Of a DNA stretch of 64,000 nucleotides, positions 1-11,442 are shown one piece after another. The stretch's first letter is position 1, and every line of letters starts with the position of its first letter. The DNA lies in assembly GCA_013398955.1 (NCBI GenBank), contig VWPU01018609.1:186001-250000 (forward strand). The letters run 5' to 3'. The notes under the pieces are model-generated. The model saw only the letters and a program-made list of their open reading frames with translations, had not been told where the DNA came from and searched no databases. The position numbers and the translations under genes are program-made. Source of the DNA: Callaeas wilsoni (Eukaryota > Chordata > Aves > Passeriformes > Callaeidae).

Positions 1-1119
1 TTCCATTTCTCCCAGATGATTCCATTTATTAATAATTCCATTATTTAATGTTATCAGTCATTGAATATCTGTTTTATCTCTCACACATATAATCAAAATT
101 ATTACCAGACTACATATTTTAAAAGTATGTTTGATCTGTCCCTTGTGATGTGTTTCACAAAATCGCTGCCAAAAAATACTGAAGCAGTTTGTGGGAAGCT
201 ACAAAAAGTTCAGCCTGCACAGTCTGCTTCATTAGGTCTAAGATTATATTTTGATTCTAAACTCAAACAGTGCTCACTGAAGTGCCATCAATCAAGATAA
301 CAAATGAATTTTTATATGCCATATGTTCTCCAAGTGGAATTTTAATGAGACATTAAAATGTGCTTTACAGCTCAGGTTATATACAAATATCTTAATGTCA
401 AATGTGTCAGTGTCATACAAAATATTTGGCTAAATCAAATATCTACATGAGAGTTTATGGGTTGCATTAATGGGAAATGTCTTTCAAGGCTAAATAGACC
501 CATTCCCCTGAATAGAATTATTCTTTTGTAGAAGCCACCTCTTTTAATATTAAACTTGTCCCTTTTAATAGTAAACATTAACCTGCCAATGACTAATCTA
601 GTGCAGATCCCTCCTTTTTTTTTGTACGCATTATGTTGTATTTTATAGGTTCATCACTCTATCACTTTGGTCTTATCCAGTATTAATAGCTTCTCCTTCA
701 AGCAGTAAGATTTTAGAGGTGTTTTTCTGTATCTCTTAGATAGAATTAGCCTTTAATCTTATAGATGTGTCTTCATTTTCTTCTCATCTTTGTGCCTAGC
801 CATAATACTAGCAATTCATTGCCTGTTTCAAAACTGGTGTTATTTTGGGGTGTTCAAAACCTATCAAATGTTGAACTGCCATAATCTCACAGGCCTCCCT
901 TTCCTGTCTTTGTTAAGGCTGATGGCCAGGTCTTCTGGGTATGTTAGAGCTCCCAGGTGGTGGTTGTGCAGCAAGCAGAGCTCGCACAGCACCCCGTGTC
1001 CTGCTTCCAGACACAAAGGGTGTTTAACAGGGATCTCACAGTTCCTTCAATTATCCAGAAGGAGGCAACTGTTGTCATCTTTCTCCCATTTGTTGTAAGC
1101 TCCAATAGAGAACTGTGGG
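1..1119. other. AT-rich unassigned DNA upstream of CR1
   Basis: I see no gene or recognisable repeat here. Open frames are short and contain no domain I know. The part from about 890 to 1119 is richer in GC than the rest and runs into the CR1 copy. It could be a badly decayed upstream part of that element, but I could not match it to CR1 coding sequence. The 3' neighbour becomes recognisable only at the reverse-transcriptase FADD motif region. Confidence 0.5.
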
Positions 1120-2030
1120 AACTGGATAGCATCCTTTTGCATACTACAACTTATCTCAGCAGATTTGCTGATGACACCAAGCTGAGTGGTGTGGTTGACA
1201 CACCTGAAGGATGGGCTGCCATCCAGAGGGACCTGGACAAGCTTGAGAAATGGATCCCTTGGAATCTCATGAGTTTTAATAAGACCTATTGCAAGGTGCT
1301 GCACCTGCGTCAGGGCAATCCCTTGTACCAATCTGGGCTGGGTGACGAACCGGCTGGGAGCAGCACTCCTGAGAAGGACGGGGTGTGGCTGGTGGATGAG
1401 AGGCGGGACATAACCCAGCAATGAGCACTCACAGCCCAGAAAGCCAAACGTGTCCTGGGGCTGCATCCAAAGGAGCGTGGCCAGCAGGGTGCGAGAGGGG
1501 ATTCTGCGCCTCTGCTCCACTCTGCTGAGACCCCACCTGCAGTGCTGCATCCAGCCCTGGGGTCCCCAGCACAGGAAGGACATGGACCTGTTGGGGCTCT
1601 CCTATGAGGAAAGACTAGGAGAACTGAGATTGTTCAGCCTGGAGAAGAGAAGGCTTAGGGCGACCTAACTGCAGCCTTCCAGTACCTGAAGGGAGCCTAC
1701 AAGAAAGATGGAGAGGGACTTTTTATTAAAGAGCATGTAGTGACGGGACAAGGAAGAATAGCTTCAAACTGAAAGAGAGGAGGTTTAAATTAGGAAGAAA
1801 TTCTCCGCTGTGAGAGTGATGAGGCACTGGAACAAGTTGGCCAGAGAAGCTGTGCATGCCCCATTCCTGGGAGTGTTTGAGATCAGGCTGGATGGGATTT
1901 TGAGCAACCTGGTCTAATGGAAGTTGTCACTGCTCATGGCAGGAGTGATGGAACTTTAAGCTTTTTTCCAACCCAAGCCATTCTATGATCCTGTGATTCT
2001 ATCATTCTGCAATTCTGTGATCTTACAAAG
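1120..2030 (+). mobile_element. CR1 LINE, 5'-truncated 3' end with decayed ORF2
   Basis: This is a sense-orientation remnant of a CR1 non-LTR retrotransposon, the dominant LINE of birds. The reverse-transcriptase active-site motif FADD is encoded at 1164-1175, followed by TKLSGVVDTPEG and the usual C-terminal ORF2 stretch (DMDLLG, LSYEERLGELRLFSLEKRR). The copy is dead: a TGA stop falls at 1422-1424, an extra base near 1455-1460 moves the frame, and another shift falls near 1660. Against the CR1 proteins I remember, about 16 residues are missing between DMDLLG and LSYEERL (near 1595), so there is an internal deletion. The 3' end, near 1978-2025, has the CR1 hallmark: imperfect tandem octamers of the form ATTCTRTG rather than a poly-A tail. 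The 5' boundary is uncertain because homology fades above about 1120. Subfamily not determined. Confidence 0.93.
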
Positions 2031-5000
2031 AGCCTGTAGAAGTCATATGAATCATTGTATTTCAAGTTGTGCAGCTCTTGCACAAATTTTCTCACATGTT
2101 CTTAAAGGATCTCAAATAATACTATAAATAAAGCTAGGCAGGAATTGGTTTGTTATATAAAAAATTTATACTTTTAGAATCTGAAAATTCAGCAGTCAAT
2201 TCAGTGAAGCTTTATTGGGAAAACAAGGTCAGATTCAAGCTGAAATTTCAAGTGGGGAATGAAGAGAGGAGACAGACTGAAATAATGTTTACTGAAATAA
2301 AAGATAGCTTGGTGTCAGGGCATCCGACTTTACATCTGGGGCCTGAATCATGGAAAATGTGCCTTTCTTCTTGATTTGGGGATTGTTTTCTTGGTTTGAT
2401 TTAGCTTAGGGGGGTAAGGGGAATTTTTTGCTTTCTTCACCAAAAACCTTAATTTAGTCAAGATTTTTTACTAAAGCGGGATAGAAAAAAAAAACAAACA
2501 AAAAGGAAAGAAAAGAACCCCCTTGTACTGGAAAGTTTCATGGGATGTGAAAATTATTTCCTGCTTAACATGAATAGTAAAACCTGGCAAAATCTCCACA
2601 GCTGTTCTTGAGTGTCTCTCTGGTGCTGGGAGTTAAACACATCAGAGGGAAAGGAACGCAGCATGAGTAACATGATGAATATTCATGTCCTGGATGTGGG
2701 TCTTGGAGTCAGCAGAAGTGAGTTTCTGCCAGACGTGATGGTTCAGCCCAGACGAAGGAGACTTTCAAAGAATGCTGTGGAAAATCTGTCATGCTCCTAC
2801 TGACTGAAAGAGTTCATACGTCTTCCAGCTGATGACTCAATAAAATGATTTTTGCTTTAAATTTACAAAGAACACAGCTGGGTTGTGTGTGTGTGTGTGC
2901 AAGCTCATAGATGTGAATGAAAACAAGCAGAGAGCCCAAATACATATTTTTCTTCATCCTTTGAGTGACTGTGAGGTGCTTTAGACATTTATGATGCATT
3001 TCTTTTCAGGTACTAACACATCTAGCGCTGTTGGCAACCTCTAAATTCAAAACAAGCTTTTTACTTGCTCTCTTCACTACATCCTTGTTATATATTGTTG
3101 ACCTGTGAAGTGCTTTCAGGCCAATAAGACAGAATCTTAGTGAGTGTGGAAACAGCTCTGTTGGCTGACCTCAAGCAGCTTCCACATCTCAACATGCACA
3201 CAAAGACAGCCCTGAGCAGGGCTGGCAGCTCTTGAAACTGCAGAGCCTCCTCAGCTTTGCCTGGTGGAGCTCTGCCTTTCCCCTCTGCTAATCATTTCCT
3301 GCTCCCTCCACCTCCTTCCAAGTGTGTGGGCCCGGAAAGTACTGGCAGTCCCTCAGTTCATTGTATGTCTGGGCTACATATTATCTACATTACAGCAGTT
3401 GCAAATGGCTCCAGTTGGGACCAGGGCTTGTTTCTTTTCTTTTGTTTTTTCCTTAAACATTGAACAAATAAGAATGAAAAGTTTTCGGTCTAAAGAGATC
3501 ACAGTTGCGAGCTATGAGAGTGGCTATGACAAAAAGATCCTGTGAAAAAGAAGGGAAGATAAAAATGAGAAAGAGAGCAAGGGAAAAGTACAAGTTTGGA
3601 TTTGCTCTCACACCTGTGCCTAATAGTTTTTTTAAACACATTTCTTAATTTTTAGCATGCTAAGCCATTATTCCTTACGACCGGATACCAACAATAATGC
3701 TAGAATAATTTTATGTGTGACACTATGACCTGTAAGCAGAATTGAGAACTACGCTTCACCTAAAAGTGCTGCCCATCACCTTATTCTTCTCACTCTTTCA
3801 CAATTGAAAGAAAAACATTTGAGAAACTTATTCTGTGACCTGTCAGACAAAGTGATCTAATGTGTTCACTATCCCATGCTCTTTATCCACATGGAGATAA
3901 TGAAAGGAGCCAAAAGACATCAAAAATGTCTCAGGAAGAATAGGCAGAAGAATTTACCTTTATGATCTGCCCTCATAATCCTTTCAGTCATGGATAAAGG
4001 ATCAGAAAAAATTAAAATGTGCTCCAAAATTTAACGTATGATGAAAAATTGGTATCTCAATAAAGACCTTGATTTCCTCAATATGATATTCTACCTCATA
4101 GTAGTAACAATGCAGTCCACCTTTGAAAAGCAGGGAATGTACATAGGTTTTGCTCACCCTACTGGAATTGTTTTAGGATAAACTGAATAAGAATTCTAAG
4201 AACCCACTGGTGACATATGATAACAGGATCAGAAGAGGAACAAAGAAAGTGTAGTGCTTCTATTAGCTGAAAACTTTGTATGTTATAGACAATGCAAGAA
4301 TAAAGAGAAAATAATTATCCTCCTGCAACATGATAAAAAGTGCAATTTCTTCCTGGTATAATAAAGACTTACTGGGGTATATTAATATGCTAAAAAATTA
4401 CTGGAAGGAATATCTATTGTTCATTAAGGACAAGTGGGGGAAATGAGGAAGGGTGATTTAAAACCACCACATCAACCTGATGAAAAAAGGTTAGCAATGG
4501 AAAATGGAACAAACATGGGGACTACAATGAAGGAGGAGGCAGATCACAATGAATACCTATCAAGAGGGTGAAGCTTTATGTAAGCAGCCCATCAAACAGA
4601 CACAGTCTGCTTGGGGGATTTTAGTCACCCACTTTGGGAAAATAAACCAACATGATATGGAAAGGTGGTAATTCTGGATGTGCTGGAAGCAGAGAGAAGG
4701 AAGAATTCAAGGAAATGAAGGATAGAATTGATGCGAATAAAACGTTGTAGGCAATTTAGGTGAAAATCTCTGTGAAATTGTTAAGTTCATGATCTTTAGA
4801 AAGGAAGGGAAGGGAGTAGCAAAAATGCCAATAAAATTCAAGATGCAAACTTCCTACATCCAGAGACTGGAAGATAAAACCACAAAAGAGACAAACAAAA
4901 AAACCCCAACCACAACCAGACAACAAAAGCAACAAATACATAAGGAGAGACAGCACTTTCCTGAACAGTAAGGACCTGGGCATGAGCTATCTCAGTGTGG

Positions 5001-5989
5001 AGAGAGAATGAAAAGCATAGATGGAGACCTGCTGGTTATAAACATAATTTTTTCAATAATTGCAAACCTGGGAGTGTCACAATAAGAAAGTGGAAACTAA
5101 CCAGAGTAACAAGGGTGACTATGAAAGAAGAGCACAGGCATGTGGGGACAAGAGAAGAAAGGGCACTGTAAAGGATGAACAAAGAGATGTGAGTCACAGT
5201 CATTCAGTAACAATGTCAGGAGCCAGAAGAAGATGAAAAGGTGACAGATGAATTATGAAAACTGAAATGTTTAATCCCTTCATCAATAAGAAGGTCAATG
5301 ACAATCATGCAGAAATCATCTTTAACCTCAGTACCACAGGAATGAGATCTCAGGTTAGAACAGGGAAAGAAGAGTAGAGAAGAGTATTTCCATAAGCTGC
5401 ATTGCTTTAGATCAACAAACTCGGATGAAATTTGCTCTAGGGGATTTAAACAACTGGCTGAAACTGCCCCCTGGGTCATTATTTGCTATCTTATGCCATA
5501 TGAGGAGAGCAGGTGTAGGTCCAGAAAACTGTAAAAGGCAAACTTTGAACCAGTTTTAGCTGGAAAATGAAAATAAATATGACACTAGTGACCACAATCA
5601 AACATTGCAACTATTTCCCTAATATTTTGCCACAGTCACTATCACATACAATCTAATTTAACTTGGATGCCTTTTTTCACAAGGGCTGCTTTAACTCAAA
5701 CAGAAATTACAGGGAAATATGTGAAATCAAGCATGTAAAATGGAGAATTCTTTACCTGGGAAACTATCAAATTTGGGGTGTTGCAAAAGTGGAGAAAACA
5801 AAATCAGGGCAGTAAGTCACCGCAATGAGCTAATCATCCTGTCTCCATAGAAACGACAGAGTTGAAGTAGTACTCATAAAGTCCAAGGTACATTTTAAGA
5901 TATTTATCAGTGTTTAATGCAAAGAAAAATGTAGTGAAGGGTGATTCATCAGAGGTGGCAATGCAGTGATTGGAATATGTGGGCTCAGA
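2031..5989. other. AT-rich unassigned DNA
   Basis: I recognise no gene or interspersed repeat in this stretch. It holds an A-rich patch at about 2485-2517, a (TG)8 dinucleotide tract at 2884-2899, and an A/C-rich low-complexity patch at about 4880-4940 that creates short Lys/Thr/Gln-rich frames. Open frames are all under 95 codons, lie on both strands and show no domain. The stretch ends at the sharp left edge of an LTR. Confidence 0.55.
2884..2899. repeat. (TG)8 microsatellite
   Basis: Eight uninterrupted TG dinucleotides. This short tract may be polymorphic in length. Nothing suggests a function. Confidence 0.95.
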
Positions 5990-6439
5990 TGATGCCTTAG
6001 GATTTCAGCTTTTATATTTTCCATATATTTGTAATCCTGTAATTCTCTGGTGTAGATCTCTAAACTCCATACAGAGTGTTAGCTACTGCTTTCTCATTTT
6101 GGTCAGACACAACAATTACTCTCTAGGCCTGGGAATCACGGACACCTCACTGTCTCAGGTCTTGAGAAATGTAAACAAAAGTGAGTTGGGGGGAGAAAAC
6201 TTGGGGTAAATGACTTCATTACCTGAAGCTGTAATTAGAAGACTAACCCCCAATATGCAAATGGACCAAATTTATAAAAGTATGAAAACCCCTGACCTGT
6301 CATTCATTTTTTGGGTGTAGCCCCTGGAATGGCTTCATCTACCCTAAATGTGCCTGAAAGGCCCTTTAATAAATATAACTGCTCTTTATTCCCTTAATTT
6401 TATCTGGCTTCTGTTTTTAGGTAGCCCCAAAAGGCATCA
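5990..6439 (+). mobile_element. Solo LTR, ERVL-like endogenous retrovirus
   Basis: A 450-bp LTR bounded by a perfect 9-bp terminal inverted repeat: TGATGCCTT at the left edge and AAGGCATCA at the right, giving the canonical TG...CA ends. Inside, in LTR order, are a TATA-like box TTTATAAAAG at 6271-6280 (U3), an AATAAA polyadenylation signal at 6368-6373 with a T-rich run after it (R/U5), and a terminal stretch ending in GTAGCCCCAAAAGGCATCA. That end, and the general layout, match the ERVL-type LTRs I know from songbird genomes. No primer-binding site, gag-pol sequence or second LTR flanks it, so it is read as a solo LTR left by LTR-LTR recombination. The flanks give only a weak 4-bp target duplication (CAGA against CAAA, one mismatch). 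No retroviral coding sequence is present. Confidence 0.85.
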
Positions 6440-9400
6440 CAAAAATAATACCTAGCACTATCTCAGCCTTTTACAGCCCCTCCTGATCTTGCAGTTAGTG
6501 ACTCCACTCTTCTCCAGACAAAACACAGTACCATTGTCAGTAGCAGCAGACCTGAAGAAGACTGTACATAAATGATAAATAATGATTAGATTTTTGAAGA
6601 GCAAGGTTTCTTCAAGTCTTTGGTGTTTCTGAAATTCCATGATAAAAATAAAAAAGTCCTTAGAATAATCTCTATTCCAGTTTCCTTAAAAAATTATTTT
6701 TTTTCTTTTTCAATTTTCTAAATTAATTGTATTTAAAAATTGAGTTACTATAAAATTTCCTATTATAAACACTTGTGTTTTGAAGTCCTATCTTTTCAGA
6801 AGTAGCTGGTTATTTACTTGTAGTCAATAGAAAATTAAAACACAGATATCCTGTGAAATTACTTCTATACCACACAAAAAAGTAGAAGTGATTTGGGGTT
6901 TCAGATGTAAGACAAGGAAAGCTTAAGCTGTGGAAATATGACTTGTTTGCTAGTTAGTGAAATGTATTTGAGTTTTTAGATACAGGCTACAAGTCTAAGC
7001 ACTCCAAGTACCTCTCTTCTCAGAATTAGCCTTTGAACAAATTAGTGTTTCTCTGAAGGAACATATATTGCCTCCTCAGGATTTCCAAAAAGGCTACATT
7101 AATGCAGAGGAGTCATAGAAATGAGAGGGGCTTTATGGCAGCTACAGTTGATCAGCAGAACATGTTTTCACTTTACAAACATTTCTACTCAACTCAAATG
7201 ATCTCTTTTTTTTTAATATTATTTTAGGGACACTGCATGTTGTCAAAAAATTCTGAAACTATATTCAGAAAGTAGCTGGATTTTAATAGAAACAGTGTTT
7301 TGATTTCAAATTTTAAATATTCATAGCAAAATAATATTGATTTTAAGGAGTCCATTTTCCTGCTGCTTTTGCCCATTTTGTTCAACATGTTTATTTTGTC
7401 AGGAAAATATTTTAATATTTTCTTCAAATAAAGATTAATTCTATTCAGTGGACAACCCATTCTTTTGTTGTTTATTCATTTAACACTACCACATCTCTTA
7501 AAAAGCTGTATCTGCATCTTTCTGGGTGTTCTAGCATTTCCCTGCTCTCAAAGTCATGGAAGCTGATGATCTTCCAAAAAGTGGCTGGCTGCTGAAAGCC
7601 AGTGCTGCCAGCACAGCAGAGCACCATACAACACAGGCCACCTGTGAGAGCAACTGAGAATGGCCCAGAAGTGATTTGAAGATGCCCTGTACCTCTCTCC
7701 CACACTGACTTGAAAGTTCCTTTGTGTGTAGCCTTTTTCTGCTTGCAAACAGCAGGACTAACTTGGTCCTCTTTGAAGCAGAGAAGCAAATGTAGAGGTC
7801 AGTGACAACAGCCCAGCTGTGTACGTCTCCACTTCACCCAGCGTGCCCTCTGACAGCCCTTGGCTGCTGATCAGCCGGGGGCTGGAAATGGTCCTATAAA
7901 AAATTGGAAAGTTTCTTTGTTTTCAGAAAGTGATGGATTTTATCCTTTTTCAAGTGAACTTTTCCAATCATATCTTCCCCCAAACCAGGATGCTGTTTGT
8001 AGTCAAGGCATGGTTTAAATACGCCATCCAAATCCAACAAACCTACTACTGTATATTTTACCTTTCAGCTGCCACCTTTTGTTTCATAAGGTATCTCTCC
8101 ATAGCAGAGTTCAGATAAAATATTTTATCTGGCTTAGGTAACTTTCCAAAGTGTTTTTCCTTTAGTATTAAAACCTTCTCATCTGATAAAGGCAAATGCA
8201 AAAATCTACATGTTTGTGTGTCTTGTACTTCTCGTATGAACTTCCTTTCACTGTTGTTTGTATGGCTTTATCTAATGTAAGCCAAAGGGGACAACTCCAT
8301 TATGAGAAAAAACCAACAAATGTAGAAAGAGATAGCAGATTCCTTCCAGCAGTTTGCTTTGATTCATGACAAAAAGGTTAAATGCATACATGGTGATCTT
8401 GGAGACATTAGAAATATCTAATTTAAGTTCAAGATATTGCTCCATATTCATAGGAAATAAATAAAAAGAAAAAGCACAGAGTTGCAAAACACAAATGAAA
8501 ATCAGTTTGTAACCAGAAGATCTGTTTATCATCCTTCCCTCAACCATGGGCAATTTTCATTCATCTTAAAAAAATACATGTCTAAATTCCATATTCTCAG
8601 AAAATCTCTGACGTCCTTTTGTCAGAATTAGATAATCTATTTACAATGACATTATCCCAAAAGACTCTGAAATTACAAGGATTTTCAAGAGATACAGGTA
8701 TTTGTAACATCCCAGAGTGTTGCACCCTGAGGTGGCTTTAGGCAGAAAGAAAAGCCTGAGGCTGTTCATAATGCTGAGAGAGAAGGGGGAAAATAGAGTG
8801 GTTTTAATTCTTCATCTTACCTGGCAAAATAACCTGCATCTCAAAACAGTTGGTGTGGTTTTCATCACTGATCACCTGTTGCTGAGCCTCAGTTCCACAA
8901 CTCCATGTAGAATAATAGGAACCTTGCTGGTTTCCAGCATAATTTATCATTCCTGTTCTGAATGCCTTTACCTGTTCATTTGGAGGATTATCCAACGGGT
9001 GGAGGTAGGGAAGGTGTGAACAAAGATGATGCCTCTGAGTGGTGCAGGAATCAGATTTGCGTACAGAGCAGCACAAGTCCTGGGGGATTGCTCTAAGGGA
9101 TGATGAGGGAGATGAGATACATGTAAGATACATGACTAAGTAGGTTCTGTTAGAAGAAGACCACCTCCAGAAACTGGCAGTCTTGTCATGAAGGCCAGCC
9201 TGCAAGACCTCCACTCCTCAAACATTCCTGTTCCCTAAAGCAGGTCCTTTGACACCTGTCCTTTACAAAGTTCTTTTTCTTGAATAAACTGATGCAAAAG
9301 TTGTGGGCTTGTCAGTCACTCACTCATTCAGACACACCATTGTACACGGAGCTTCCAGTGGGCTGATTGGCAGCTTGGTTTGCATGGGCACCAAGAGGAA

Positions 9401-9929
9401 GTTTCCCAGAGCAGTAGGTAAAGAGTACTCACCTCAAGACTGAATCAGCGCTTGGAGGTGCCTTTTTCCCTGCACAGATCTCTGATATCAAAATAGGACA
9501 GCCAGACATTTAATTTAGGCTGCCACAATCAACTTGGTGGGGCCAGGCACTCATATTTCAAGCATCACAATAATGAAATGAGACCGCTAAAGCGGCAAAG
9601 GAAAATCTGGCCTAAAACCCATTGAGCAGCAACACAGTATTCACATACTCTTAGTAATCTGTCACTTAATGAGTTGCCCAATTTTCTGGGAAGAGAGACA
9701 TCCCAATGCCTTCCCATAAGTTCACATATTTTATATTTTTATAATTACTCAGTCCCTTGAGCCTCTCTATCCCAACAGTTAGGAAGTTCTCATTGAAGGG
9801 AAAATATTCACCTTCAAATGTTACTCTTCAGCCCCTCTTGAAAACATATTCAGTGCTTAAAATGTAATATCAGTCCTCCAGCTTTCCATAGATGTATCTG
9901 GGTGACATTTCACCGTTCAGAACGGGTGA
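6440..9929. other. AT-rich unassigned DNA between two LTRs
   Basis: No gene is recognised. There are long AT-dense parts at about 6650-6830 and 7200-7450. The stretch at about 8800-9300 has a slightly more complex composition and an AATAAA at 9283-9288, but I could not place it in any LTR family. Open frames reach 136 codons (minus strand, 8804-9214) without a domain and overlap frames on the other strand. There is no sign that the two flanking LTRs belong to one provirus: their ends and family look different, and no gag, pol or env-like sequence lies between them. Confidence 0.5.
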
Positions 9930-10168
9930 TGAAGCCTTCCTTTCCTTCAGGTGGCTGAACACCTGTCTGCCTCGTGGAGGTGGTGAATGAATTTCTTATT
10001 TTGTTCGGCTTGGATGTGTGGGTTTTTCTTTACCTATTAAACTGTCTTGATCTCAGCTCATGAGTTTTCTCACTTACTTTTCTGATTTTCTACCGCATCC
10101 CACTGAGGCAAGAGTGAGTGAGAGGCTGCGTGGTGCTCATTGCCGGCTGGGTTTAAGCAAAACCACCA
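9930..10168 (+). mobile_element. Truncated ERV LTR (3' part: R-U5 end)
   Basis: The 3' part of an LTR common in songbird genomes. Recognisable landmarks, in order, are GTGGTGAATGAATTTCTT near 9980-10000, an ATTAAA polyadenylation signal at 10036-10041 within CCTATTAAACTGTCTTGATC, the following CATGAGTTTTCTCACTTA, a block resembling CCCACTGAGGCAAGAGTGAG, and the terminal TGCCGGCTGGGTTTAAGC (10141-10158) ending in ACCACCA at 10168. These match my memory of an ERVK-like LTR whose U5 ends in a GCCGGCTGGGGTTAAACCAC-type sequence. The U3 part above about 9930 is missing or unrecognisable, so the left edge is approximate. Nothing after the right edge looks like a primer-binding site, so this is a solo or broken LTR with no viral coding sequence. 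Confidence 0.82.
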
Positions 10169-11429
10169 GACCGTACATAAAAACAGTTACTAGGTAGTGT
10201 AATTTGTCTGGCATACCTACCACAATAATGTACAGCTGCTGATGGCTGAAAAATGTTATTGACAGATAATCACAATCCGTATTAGAGCTAATGATCTATT
10301 TTGTAATAAAGTAAGAAGAAAAATGCAGATCAGCCTCACTTACATATAATCAAGCAAGGACTCAGACTAACCAGTGGGCAATATAATTTTAGCTCATAAC
10401 ATTCAGAAGAAGCCAACTACACTATTTTACATGACCATTTCTTAATTTCAAATATAGAGACAGATAAAGAGTCTAGATTATTTTTTAACCAGTTATTAAA
10501 GTCCTTCAGCATAGTGCACATACTACTTTTCTGCTAAATAACTTGCAGTCATTACAAACTTGGTTTTAAATTGTTGCTTTATTCATTTTCCTGAAATGTC
10601 TTTGCCATTCATTTATGAGTCTGCCTAAATATATGACTATCCATAAAGTCAGTGCAAGCATGGTAGGAAAGTGGAACCAAAGTTGTCAGTACATTAATTG
10701 GCATTCATTGACCATCCATTGACCATGAATTCCTTTCATGTATGGGTTTTTTTGTTCTGTTTTCTAACAAATATGCTTCAGGTTCTCTTTGCTTGTCTCA
10801 TGGCTGCTGAGCCTTGAGGACATGGGAGTTATATTTCGATGATTTCTTTATTGTGTCTGGGCAAAAATAATACTCTAAAAGAGAAAGGCAAGAAGAAAAA
10901 ATGAACAGGAGCGGTTGGAAGAATGAAGAAGTGAAAAGACAGATATTGATAGATGCTGCCAAATGATCAGTATCCCCAGCTGTTCTCAAAGTAGGTCCCA
11001 TTCAAGCAAAAGATCTTGGTAACAGAAGGCAACCTGGGACCATAGTACAGACAGGAGCATAAAGTGTAAAAATCATAATTGCTTTCTGTTCCTTAAGTAG
11101 AGGAGCGACAGTAAACAAGGCAGAATGTCAGAAGAGTTTTAGGGTGGGAAGAAACGGTATGGCAGATCTTTCTTGTTCAGCACTGTTGCCAAGCCAGGAA
11201 GTTGCACCTGACATACACCTCTCTCACCAGGAGGCAGGAAGCTCCCACCTGCCAGGATGAGAGTCCATGAAAGGTCCTTGAGACAAGACAAAATTAGTGA
11301 ACTATTTTGTGCTTTCCCACCAGTCACGGTCAGAGAAGTGTTTATCCACTAGGTCCCTGCATGCTCTCTAGTGTTCCCCCTTCTTATTTTAGCATCAGCT
11401 TCCAAGGCTGGAGTTCGTCTACTTTCTCC

Positions 11430-11442
11430 TTTTTTTTTTTTT
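11430..11442. repeat. T13 homopolymer
   Basis: An uninterrupted run of thirteen T residues in a pyrimidine-rich context. It is not attached to any recognisable retroposed sequence. Confidence 0.95.

Noticed and set aside
1047..1583. 178-codon minus-strand open frame across the first CR1.
   Set aside because: It runs antisense to CR1 ORF2, whose recognisable peptides lie on the plus strand. It is a shadow of that sequence.
9220..9320. AATAAA at 9283-9288 in a context that looks a little like an LTR R region.
   Set aside because: No TG...CA edges, TATA box or recognisable family. A lone AATAAA is expected often in AT-rich DNA.
5990..10168. The two LTRs as the ends of one 4-kb provirus.
   Set aside because: They have different terminal sequences and polyadenylation signals and look like different families. 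No retroviral coding remnant or primer-binding site lies between them.
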